NCBI RefSeq assembly: GCF_010499245.1 | Contig: NZ_JAAGOW010000003.1 | Span: 248,001-312,000, forward strand | DNA length: 64,000 nucleotides | Direction of reading: 5' to 3' | DNA from: Variovorax sp. WS11 | GTDB taxonomy: Bacteria > Pseudomonadota > Gammaproteobacteria > Burkholderiales > Burkholderiaceae_C | In this document: piece by piece, positions 50,210-58,887 of the stretch | How the letters are laid out: every line of letters starts with the position of its first letter | How positions within the stretch are numbered: position 1 is the first letter of the stretch | Notes under the pieces: model-generated | What the model saw: only the letters and a program-made list of their open reading frames with translations | Databases searched by the model: none | What the model was told of the DNA's origin: nothing | Position numbers and translations under genes: made by a program

Positions 50210-53200
50210 ATGGTTGCACCCGCCGGTTCCTCCCAACTCTCAGGCCAGGCCGCGATCGACAACGCGGCCGCATTGCGTGCCGCCGAGGAAGCGCGACGGC
50301 GCGCGGAGGAGGCGGCGCGCCGCGCGGCCGAGGAGGCCAAGCGCCGCGCCGAGGAAGCGCGGCGCCTCGCGGAAGAGGCGCGCAAGAAGGCCGACGAGGC
50401 GCGCAAGGCGGCGGAGGCGGCCGAGGCCAAGGCGGCCAAGAGCAAGGACAAGATCGACCAGGCCGACGCGGAGAAGCTGCGCACCCAGTCCGACAAGGAC
50501 GAGACCGACGCGCTCAAGAAGGAGGCCACGGCCAGCCTGCGCGACAAGGAGAAGACCCTGGCCGACTCCAAGCTGGACGACGTGCGCCAGCGCCGGCCGC
50601 AGAACGATCCCTCCGAAGGCACGCGCGCGGCGCAGAGCGAGGTCGATGCCGCGAAGAAGACCGTGGCCCTCTACGACGCGCCGGCCGGTGCCGCGCCCGC
50701 CGCCGAACGGCCTGCCGACCCGCAGACCCAGGCCCTGCTCGACAAGGCCGAGAAGGCCGCCAAGCCGGTGTTCGACGCCCAGGCCCGCGGCGAGGATCCC
50801 AAGGCGGAGGACCTGGCCAAGCTCAACGGAGCGGTGGACGAATGGCAGGCCGCTGCCGCGCAGGACATGCGCGAGGCGGCCGTGCAGGCCCAGGCGCAGG
50901 GCGAGGACCCGAACAAGGCGATCGCGGCCCAGGCCGCCAAGCTGCGCGATGCAGTGGAGAAGGGCAAGGAGATCGATCCCTCCAGCATCGACAAGTACCT
51001 CGACCAGGCGAAGGACGCCGTCAAGGCCGAGAGCCCCGCGATGCGGCAGCTGCGCAGCGAGCAGTACACCGTGCAGAAGGACGGCGAGAAGCAGGTGGCC
51101 GACGGCCGCCAGGCCGCGAAGGACGCCGATGCCGCCGCCGACAAGGCCGAGGCCTATTCCAAGAGTTTCGGCAAGGGGGCCGGCAGCAACGACACCATCA
51201 TCACCGCCAAGCAGAACGCCAAGGACGAGGCCACGCGCCTGCGCAAGCTCTCCAACGAGGCCAACGACCGGCAGGGCGGCTTGGTGCGCACTTACGGCGG
51301 CACCGCGCCCGACCCGAAGGACCCGAACAAGACGCAGAGTTTCGTCGGCTCGGTGAACGCCGACTACAACGCGCAGGTGGCCGACCTCGAGGTGAGCGAG
51401 GCTTCGAAGGCCTACGAGCTCGCCAAGGCCGGCAACGACCCGAAGAAGCTGGCCGCAGCGCAGGACGCGCTGGACCTGGCCATCGATGCGCGCGACATCA
51501 TGCATGCGGCGCTCGACGACGCCAAGGCGGAGCTGGAGCGCAGCGACAGCGCGGCCGAGCTGCGCGATGCAAAGGCCGCCTACGAAGCCGAGAAGGAGAA
51601 GCAGCCCCAGCCCTACAAGGTCAAGCACCACGGCGGCTTCCTGCAGGACGACTACGAGACCACCGAGCTGCCCGAGGGCTACGACTGGACCTTCGAGGTC
51701 ACGCCCGGCAGCGAGATGGCCAAGCAGGTCAAGGAGATCGACGGCAAGTGGTACTACGTCTTCGACATCAACGGCGAGGAGAGCAAGACCGAGATGAACC
51801 CGGTCACGGCCCGGCTGTGGGAGGCGCAGCAGAAGGCCGATGCCGCCAACGCCAAGGCCGACACCGCGGCCAGCACGCTGCAGGAAGTACAGAACGACCT
51901 GATCGGCAGCCAGGGGCAGGGGCCGACGATCGACCCGGCGCGCTTCACCGGCGACGCCGACGGAATCAACAGCCGCCTGAACGATGCCAACAACACGGTG
52001 GCGACCACGCAGGCGAATCTCGGCAAGCCCACGCCGCCGCCCGGCGTGCAGGGCGTGTGGGCGCCGTCGGCCACGGCCGAGCAGATGGGCGTGGCCCTGC
52101 AGAACCAGACCGATGCGCAGAAGGATGCCGATGCGCTCAAGGCCATGCAGGACTGGCGCCAGGCGCAGTACGACCAGGCGGCCGGCAAGGCGGTCGACCC
52201 CAAGCACTTGGCGGACCTGAAGACCAAGGCGCGCAACGCCCAGCGCGGGGCCGACGAGGCCAAGCCTGCGCTCACCGCCGAGGAAGAGGCGGACATCACC
52301 GACAACAAGCTGCCGGCAGCACGCAAGGCGCTGAAGGACCAGGAGGACGAGGTCACGCGGCTCACTGCGCCCGACAGCAAGGCCACCCAGGCCGAGCGCG
52401 ACACGGCGCAGAACAAGTACGACCGGCTCGACCTGGACGTGCGCGACTACGAGACCCGGCTCGAGCTCGAGCATGCGAAGCAGGCCAGCCTGGGCGCGCC
52501 CTATGCGTATGCGACCGCGTCCTTCGCGAAGCCGCAGCTCAGCGCGTTCAACGAGACGCGCAACAACGGCAACTACGGCGACACGGTCACCACCGACATC
52601 TACCCCGACAACTACGACCCGACCTGGAACATCGTGCCGGGCAAGGACGGCGGGGTGAAGGCCGACGGCCTGCCCAGGGGCATCTCGCCGGAGGACGTGG
52701 AGGTCCGCTACAACCCCTGCGGCGGCGGCTACACCGTCACCTTCAAGAAGAACTCCGAGGTGCTCGGCCGGCAGAGCGACATGTTCACCAACTACGTGGT
52801 CCAGAAGGGCACGTACAAGATGAACCCGGCGACCGCCGAGCTCTGGAACGCCACCAATACCGACAAGAGCGTGGGCGGCGGCCGCTTGATCGCAGCGCAG
52901 GAGGCGCGCGACCAGGTGCTCGCCGAGCGCAAGCAGATGGCCGCCGACGCACCGCCGGCGAAGGACGCGCCGCCCCTGGTCGGACCCGACGGCAAGCCGG
53001 TGCCCACGCTGAACTTCACCGACGACCTGGGCCCGCGCAAGAAGGCGGTCGACCAGAAGGTGGTCGACGCCAACGGCAAGCTGGCCGATGCCCAGCGCGC
53101 GCTCGATGGCGGCACCGGCGACAAGACCCAGCTGACCCAGGCGCGTGACGACGCCAAGGCCGAGCGCGACATCGCACTGGCCGAGCAGAAGGCGGTGGAT

Positions 53201-56200
53201 GCCGTGATGCTGTGGCAGGAAGCCAACCGCACGCGCCAGCTCTACGAGGCCAACGAGCGCGCCGGCCGCCCCAACGCGAGCTACGCCAAGCCGCCGCGTG
53301 AGTACGCCGACGAGATGCATGCCAAGGCCGAGACCGCGCGCAACGACTGGTACACCACCCGCAACCAGCACTACAAGCAGGTGGCCGCGCGCGAGCTCGA
53401 CGCGGCGCAGAAGTCGCACGACGACTGGAAGAGTACGCATCCAGGCCTGTCGGACAGCGGCAGCGACACCGCGAAGGCGCTGGAGGCCGCCAAGACGAAG
53501 AGCAGCTTCGCCGACCGCATGCTGGCTGCCGGCGCCAACCAGGAGGCCGCGGCGCGCGAGTACCAGTACATCGCCGAGAACCTGAGCCCCGAGCAGCACG
53601 ACGACCCGCGCGCGCTCTACAAGCTCTTCGACAAGGACCCGGCGCGCATGGCGCAGTCCATCATCAACAGCCACTTCGTGCAGTACGGCGGCGATCCCAC
53701 GGAGATGGAGAACCGCACCCAGCTGGCCAACACGGTGGCCAACGCGCTGGGCTGGCAGCCCACCACCGAGCTCGACCCCGACGCGCCCGCCACCAACGAG
53801 CGGCTGCGCCGCACCCAGGACCTCTACGGCGGCCTGGGCAAGGAGCAGAAGGAGATGCGCGACAAGATCGTCGACCAGATCATCAAGGACGGCGGCGCGC
53901 ATGCGAAGGTGACGGTGCTGCCGGTGGTGTACGCCACGGAGAAGGGCGGCGTCGTCAAGACCGCCGTCTTCAAGGTCGAGAACAAGGACGATCCGCGCGG
54001 CAAGGAGATGGAGTTCGTCGACGAGCAGGCCTGGACCTACGACAGCCTGGACGACTACCGCGCCAACAACAGCCTGCCGGTGGAAGGCGTGAAGCTGGCG
54101 ATGCCGAGCGACGGCAACTTCACGCTCGACGACCGCGGCAACGTCGAGCTCTACACCGGCGACGCGCGCACCGAGACCGGCTGGGAGACCTTCAGGCGCA
54201 CCTCGCACATCGACTGGGTGGTGGGCGGCGTGGGCCTGGTGGCGGGCGTGGTGCTCACGGTCGGCTCCTTCGGCACGCTGTCGGCGCCCGGCGTCATGCT
54301 GGCCGCCGGCTCGCTCACGCTGCTGGCGGCCGGCTACGGCGCCGTGACCTCGGCCCAGAGCCTCTACAAGCAGGGCAGCCATGGGCAGGACATCAATCCC
54401 TTCACCAGCACGCAGGCGCGGCTGGACTGGCTGAACCTGGGCCTGTCGGTCGCGGCCGTGCCGGTGGTCGGCGCCTCCACCCGCGCGACGATGCAGGCCA
54501 TGCGTGCGCGCAATGCGCTGCAGGCCGCGCTCAAGGAAGCGGGCAAGGAGGGCGGCAACGCGGCGCTGGCCGGCAAGCATTTCGCCGACTTCGAGCGCTA
54601 CACGCAAAGCGCGCAGGCCTGGGGCCAGCCGGCTTCGGCGATGGCGCGCCCCTTCGCGAAGCTGCCGGTAGGCCTGCTGAAGAAGGTGGGGCCGCTCGAC
54701 GCAGGCAGCGCCTATGCCTTCGAGGAGGGCGCGCGCTACCTGCACGACAACTGGGACCAGCTCGCGCCCGGCGAGCGCAGCAGCCAGTTCGCGATGCTGG
54801 CGATGAATGCCAGCGGCTTCGCCTCGCCGGTATTCGCCAAGGGCTACCTGCGCGTGCACAACGCAATCAAGCCGCAGGTGCACGAGGCCACGCAGGCCGG
54901 CTTCCCGACGGCGGGCCGCACGACGAACGCGCCGGAGGCGGAGCCTTCCAACGTGGTGGCACTGGACAGCCGGCGCGGCAGCGGCGCCGACGCCTTCGAC
55001 GAAGCGCAGGCGGGCGGCGGCAACGATGCCGCGCTGCTGCCCTTCCGCGAAGCACCGGCCACGCCGGTCGCGGCCCCTGAGCCTGTGCCGGACAACGTCA
55101 CGCCGCTGCATCCGGACGGGCCTCCGCTCGTGACCGCCGAGGTGTCGCCCGATGCCGATCTGGCCCCGGTGATCCCGCTGGTGCTGCGCCGTCCCTCCGG
55201 CGATGGACCGGAGCCTGGCGCGCCGGGCGCTGCCGCGGGATCGGCACGCAACGCGGCGCGTGAGCCGCAACAGCAGCAGCTGGCGCTGGCCGCAGGCGGG
55301 GAGGGCGACGTCGCGAACGCACCCTTCACGCGCTCGCCGCACCGCATCGCGGTCGTGCGGCAGCTCAACCCACAGGCCTCGGCGCAAAACCCGGGGGGAG
55401 GCGGCAGCCACGGGCAGGGACAGCCGCCGGTACCGCCGGCGAAGTCGACGCCCGGACCGGTGCCGGGTGCGGGCGCCGGCTCGGGGGCGGCCCGCCCGCC
55501 CGTGCCGGCGGCGCAGCCGCCTGCATCGACCCCGGCATCCGGCGCGCCGGCCTCCGGCCCCGAGGCGCTGGCGCGCCTCACGCAGGAGCCGCCCGCGGGT
55601 TCGACGGAACGCTTCACCGTGTCGAAGCTGAGCCCGGACGACACCATTGCCGGCGGCGCCGGCGTGAAGGCCAAACGCAACAACAGCTATGCCAGCTTCG
55701 CCGAGGCCAGCGCCGCGGCCGCCGACATGGGGGGCGCCTGGGTGCATCGCGTTGCGCCGCGCGATGGTCCCGGCGCGCTCTTCAGGCGGGGCCGTGCCGC
55801 GCCCGACGAGATCATGGGTGCGGTGGAGGTCAATGCCGCGGGCAAGCTGCAGCCGAACGCGGTAGCGAATCCGCGCGCGTCCGCGTGGCAGCCAGCCGCG
55901 GCTGCACGGGCCACGCCAGCTGCTGCGCCGGCGCCCGTTGCAGCCAAGCCGCCTGTTGTGCCTACCCCTGCGCCAGCGCCCGTCGCCGCAGCGAGCCACG
56001 GCACGCCCCAACACCAGTCGGGCCAGTCGACCGGTCTGGCCTACAACGGCCCCGACATCGACCTCCTGCTCGAAGGCACCCCGAGCTTCACCGACAAGCG
56101 GCCGGCCTACGCCGGCCCCGCCACGATGGCGGAGCTGGAAACCAGCACGGCCTTGCCCACGCCGGCCGACATCGAGCAGACCCAGTACCTCGCCTCGGCC

Positions 56201-58879
56201 GGCTCGCCCGACGGCCATGCGGCACGCGACATCCCGCTGCGCCGCCGCTTCGTGCAATGGGCGCGCGGCCAGGCGCCGAACTTCATCGGCGCGCCGGACT
56301 TCGTGGGTGGCCGCTATGTGCTCGCGAAGGATGCCAACGGCCTCAATCAGGGTGCGCCCGATGCGAGCTTCGCGCTGCTCGACCGGCAGCATGTCTACTC
56401 GAGCTTCGAGACGGCCCGCGCGGCGGCCGCGGCCCATGCGCAGGCGAGCGGCGACACGCAGGCCGGCGTGGTGCGCCTGATCGGCCCGAAGACCGCGATG
56501 GCCGAAGTGGTGGCCAGCGGCAGCTTCCGCAACGACCAGGTCGACGGCATCGTCGCCGTGCAGCCCGACGGCTCGGTCAACCCCATCAGCATCGCCAACC
56601 GCAATGCCGCGCATGCGCCGAAGCCGGGCGAGCAGTTCGTCGATCCGCACAGCGCGATGTCGGCCAACGACAAGGTCTACAGCGGCAGAGACAAGGCCAA
56701 GCTCTTCGCCAAGTCGACCGCCTACATCGTGGGCACCGGCGCGGCCTTCTACGCCACCGTGCGCTGGGGCGGCGGCTCGATGGGCTGGAGCATGGCCGGC
56801 GCCGGGCTCGGCAGCTACATCGGCGCGCGCAGCGTGTTCCTGCGCTATGCCTTCGACGCCTTCCTCTACCGCGGCGGCGTCGCGGGCGCGCGCCAGACCG
56901 CCAAGATCCGGCTGCAGAAGCACCTGAATCCCAAGGACGACAACGCCTTCGCGCAGATCGCGAACATCGCCGACCCGGAAAAGCAGCAGGCCGCGCTGTT
57001 CCAGCTCAAGACCCAGCTCGTCAGCTGGCATGCGGCGCGCCGCGGCATCCAGGGCCGGGCCGACTACCGCCAGGCGCTGCAGACGCTGGCACGCGATCCG
57101 GCCGATGCCGCCGCGCTGGCGACGCTGGAGCGTGGCGCGGCCGAACGCGCAGCCCGGCCGCTGATCGGCAAGCGCGGCTGGGTCAACCGCGTGCCGCCGG
57201 CCTTGCGCACGCAGTACGCGCAGGCGCTCTCGCGGCTCGAGGCCGGCAACGCCACGGTCGACGACAGGGCGCTGCTGGCCACCGCACCCGAGGTGGGGCG
57301 CGGCACGCAGTACGCAGGCGCGCTGCGCGGGCGCGTGCTGCGCAATGTGCCCGGCGCCGATCGCGCGCGCTACCGCGAAGCCGTCGACACACTGAGCACG
57401 CGCCAGGGCGACGTCAACGCGGCACTGAAGACGCTGGAGGGCATCCCCCTCGACACGGTGCAGCGCCACACCACCGGCGCGCGCGGCGCGGTGCGCGGCA
57501 TTCCCAAGGCCGACCGCCAGAGCGTGGCGATGGCGGCGGAGACGCTGCGCGCGAACCCCGCCGACCAGCGCTCGAAGGATGTGCTCGATGGCAGCCCGGG
57601 CACGCTGACCTCGCCGAATTCGCCGCTGGGCCGCGCACTGTTCGGCGCGCGGGTGCTGAGCTTCGGCCTCAGCCATTCGGCCGGCACGCGCCTGTACCTC
57701 AACCCCTTCTTCGACGGCGCCGCGCAGCAGTGGACCTGGAACATCACCAGCCTCGACGGCGCGCGGCAGTGGATCGGCAACGAGGGCAGCCTGCACTACG
57801 CCATCGGCAACGCCACCGGCCTGGGCGCCACCGTGGCCGGGCGCTACGCAACCATCGGGAAGGCCCGCAGCGGCCTGGACATCAAGGAGCGCGGCGAGAC
57901 CCCGCCGGCCGCGGGCACCACGCCCGACCCGACCGCGGTCCCGCTGGGCAAGAACGGCAAGCCGGTGCCGGTCTACAAGGCCACCGACAAGAATTCGTGG
58001 TTCGTGCGCTTCCTCAAGGGCCTGGGCAATCCGAATGCGGTCAAGCACGCGGGCGTGGACGCCGACGGCAAGCCGATGGTCAAGCCTTCCTTCGTGCAGC
58101 GGCTGCCGCAGTATTCGTCGTGGGGCGACTCCAGCGGCACCATCGCGCTGACCATCGCGGACGGGATGCAGGGCTTGATCTACGCCAAGGCCGGGCAGTG
58201 GGACCTGGCCGCGCCCCAGATCCTCAAGGTGCTGTCGGACGTGGGCATCTTCCGCGGCACGCAGAAGGACTATCTCGACGAGTACGCCTCCAACCGCAAG
58301 ATGGGCCCGCGGGTCTACAACACGCGCTGGACCAACTACGTGAACGCGCCGCTGGGCGAGGCCAAAGTCACGCCGACGAAGATCTCCGACGGCTGGATCC
58401 GCCGCGGCTGGCCACCGCTGGTGCTGCTGGGCGTCGCGGTCGGCGGGCGCGTGCTGGCGGAGGAGTGGTCGGTGCACGAGAAGGACAAGGCGGTGGCTGC
58501 GGGGATCACGCCGGGGGTGCGGCAGACGAGCGGGCCGGCGAGTTCGAGTCCGACTCCGACTCCGAGCGCGACTCCTTCGCAGCCGCAGGACCCGCCGACG
58601 CAGCAGGCCGATCCGCAGCAGCCCGATCCGCAGCAGCCGCCGCGCCCCGAGTACTGGATCGTCGACGGCCAAGTGCGCGAGCGCTCCAGCTTCAGCCGCA
58701 TGGCCGAAGCCAAGGGCGAGCGCGACCGCATGGGCTACGACGAGGCGCTCGCGCAGCTCTTCAACCTCAATCCGCAGTACCGGCGCTCGCTGATGGACGG
58801 CTATGTGGACCCGGTGCGGCTGGACGATCCGGACACGCTCAACAACGGCACGCGCATCCGGGTGGGGAGCCTGCCGTGA
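50210..58879 (+). CDS. Giant modular protein (2889 residues), candidate T3SS substrate
   Basis: I do not recognise the whole protein. In order it has: a Glu/Ala/Arg coiled coil (about 20-130) and more helical repeats to about 480; two related beta modules ending at M529 (EMNPVTARLW) and M871 (KMNPATAELW); helices to 1270; a hydrophobic hairpin (about 1337-1357 and 1359-1382) within a region I tentatively link to DUF4781; a Pro/Ala-rich stretch (about 1600-1800); two related modules at about 1826 (SYASFAEA) and 2062 (VYSSFETA); a membrane-like segment near 2172-2200; four tandem helical repeats (2284-2460); another hydrophobic segment near 2735; and a proline-rich linker to a LysM-like end (DDPDTLNNGTRIRVG). 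There is no signal peptide, and the N-terminus (MVAPAGSSQLSGQAAIDN) is Ser/Ala-rich like T3SS substrates. ATG 50210 is preferred over more upstream starts lying in repeats. Confidence 0.85.
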   Translation: MVAPAGSSQLSGQAAIDNAAALRAAEEARRRAEEAARRAAEEAKRRAEEARRLAEEARKKADEARKAAEAAEAKAAKSKDKIDQADAEKLRTQSDKDETDALKKEATASLRDKEKTLADSKLDDVRQRRPQNDPSEGTRAAQSEVDAAKKTVALYDAPAGAAPAAERPADPQTQALLDKAEKAAKPVFDAQARGEDPKAEDLAKLNGAVDEWQAAAAQDMREAAVQAQAQGEDPNKAIAAQAAKLRDAVEKGKEIDPSSIDKYLDQAKDAVKAESPAMRQLRSEQYTVQKDGEKQVADGRQAAKDADAAADKAEAYSKSFGKGAGSNDTIITAKQNAKDEATRLRKLSNEANDRQGGLVRTYGGTAPDPKDPNKTQSFVGSVNADYNAQVADLEVSEASKAYELAKAGNDPKKLAAAQDALDLAIDARDIMHAALDDAKAELERSDSAAELRDAKAAYEAEKEKQPQPYKVKHHGGFLQDDYETTELPEGYDWTFEVTPGSEMAKQVKEIDGKWYYVFDINGEESKTEMNPVTARLWEAQQKADAANAKADTAASTLQEVQNDLIGSQGQGPTIDPARFTGDADGINSRLNDANNTVATTQANLGKPTPPPGVQGVWAPSATAEQMGVALQNQTDAQKDADALKAMQDWRQAQYDQAAGKAVDPKHLADLKTKARNAQRGADEAKPALTAEEEADITDNKLPAARKALKDQEDEVTRLTAPDSKATQAERDTAQNKYDRLDLDVRDYETRLELEHAKQASLGAPYAYATASFAKPQLSAFNETRNNGNYGDTVTTDIYPDNYDPTWNIVPGKDGGVKADGLPRGISPEDVEVRYNPCGGGYTVTFKKNSEVLGRQSDMFTNYVVQKGTYKMNPATAELWNATNTDKSVGGGRLIAAQEARDQVLAERKQMAADAPPAKDAPPLVGPDGKPVPTLNFTDDLGPRKKAVDQKVVDANGKLADAQRALDGGTGDKTQLTQARDDAKAERDIALAEQKAVDAVMLWQEANRTRQLYEANERAGRPNASYAKPPREYADEMHAKAETARNDWYTTRNQHYKQVAARELDAAQKSHDDWKSTHPGLSDSGSDTAKALEAAKTKSSFADRMLAAGANQEAAAREYQYIAENLSPEQHDDPRALYKLFDKDPARMAQSIINSHFVQYGGDPTEMENRTQLANTVANALGWQPTTELDPDAPATNERLRRTQDLYGGLGKEQKEMRDKIVDQIIKDGGAHAKVTVLPVVYATEKGGVVKTAVFKVENKDDPRGKEMEFVDEQAWTYDSLDDYRANNSLPVEGVKLAMPSDGNFTLDDRGNVELYTGDARTETGWETFRRTSHIDWVVGGVGLVAGVVLTVGSFGTLSAPGVMLAAGSLTLLAAGYGAVTSAQSLYKQGSHGQDINPFTSTQARLDWLNLGLSVAAVPVVGASTRATMQAMRARNALQAALKEAGKEGGNAALAGKHFADFERYTQSAQAWGQPASAMARPFAKLPVGLLKKVGPLDAGSAYAFEEGARYLHDNWDQLAPGERSSQFAMLAMNASGFASPVFAKGYLRVHNAIKPQVHEATQAGFPTAGRTTNAPEAEPSNVVALDSRRGSGADAFDEAQAGGGNDAALLPFREAPATPVAAPEPVPDNVTPLHPDGPPLVTAEVSPDADLAPVIPLVLRRPSGDGPEPGAPGAAAGSARNAAREPQQQQLALAAGGEGDVANAPFTRSPHRIAVVRQLNPQASAQNPGGGGSHGQGQPPVPPAKSTPGPVPGAGAGSGAARPPVPAAQPPASTPASGAPASGPEALARLTQEPPAGSTERFTVSKLSPDDTIAGGAGVKAKRNNSYASFAEASAAAADMGGAWVHRVAPRDGPGALFRRGRAAPDEIMGAVEVNAAGKLQPNAVANPRASAWQPAAAARATPAAAPAPVAAKPPVVPTPAPAPVAAASHGTPQHQSGQSTGLAYNGPDIDLLLEGTPSFTDKRPAYAGPATMAELETSTALPTPADIEQTQYLASAGSPDGHAARDIPLRRRFVQWARGQAPNFIGAPDFVGGRYVLAKDANGLNQGAPDASFALLDRQHVYSSFETARAAAAAHAQASGDTQAGVVRLIGPKTAMAEVVASGSFRNDQVDGIVAVQPDGSVNPISIANRNAAHAPKPGEQFVDPHSAMSANDKVYSGRDKAKLFAKSTAYIVGTGAAFYATVRWGGGSMGWSMAGAGLGSYIGARSVFLRYAFDAFLYRGGVAGARQTAKIRLQKHLNPKDDNAFAQIANIADPEKQQAALFQLKTQLVSWHAARRGIQGRADYRQALQTLARDPADAAALATLERGAAERAARPLIGKRGWVNRVPPALRTQYAQALSRLEAGNATVDDRALLATAPEVGRGTQYAGALRGRVLRNVPGADRARYREAVDTLSTRQGDVNAALKTLEGIPLDTVQRHTTGARGAVRGIPKADRQSVAMAAETLRANPADQRSKDVLDGSPGTLTSPNSPLGRALFGARVLSFGLSHSAGTRLYLNPFFDGAAQQWTWNITSLDGARQWIGNEGSLHYAIGNATGLGATVAGRYATIGKARSGLDIKERGETPPAAGTTPDPTAVPLGKNGKPVPVYKATDKNSWFVRFLKGLGNPNAVKHAGVDADGKPMVKPSFVQRLPQYSSWGDSSGTIALTIADGMQGLIYAKAGQWDLAAPQILKVLSDVGIFRGTQKDYLDEYASNRKMGPRVYNTRWTNYVNAPLGEAKVTPTKISDGWIRRGWPPLVLLGVAVGGRVLAEEWSVHEKDKAVAAGITPGVRQTSGPASSSPTPTPSATPSQPQDPPTQQADPQQPDPQQPPRPEYWIVDGQVRERSSFSRMAEAKGERDRMGYDEALAQLFNLNPQYRRSLMDGYVDPVRLDDPDTLNNGTRIRVGSLP

Positions 58880-58887
58880 AGGAGACG

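Noticed and set aside
50240..58672. Minus-strand open frame of 2810 codons opposite the giant gene
   Set aside because: Its product is Arg/Gly/Val/Leu/His-rich with no domain-like sequence, as expected for a frame opposite a GC-rich gene with strong third-position GC. The plus strand has clear modules.
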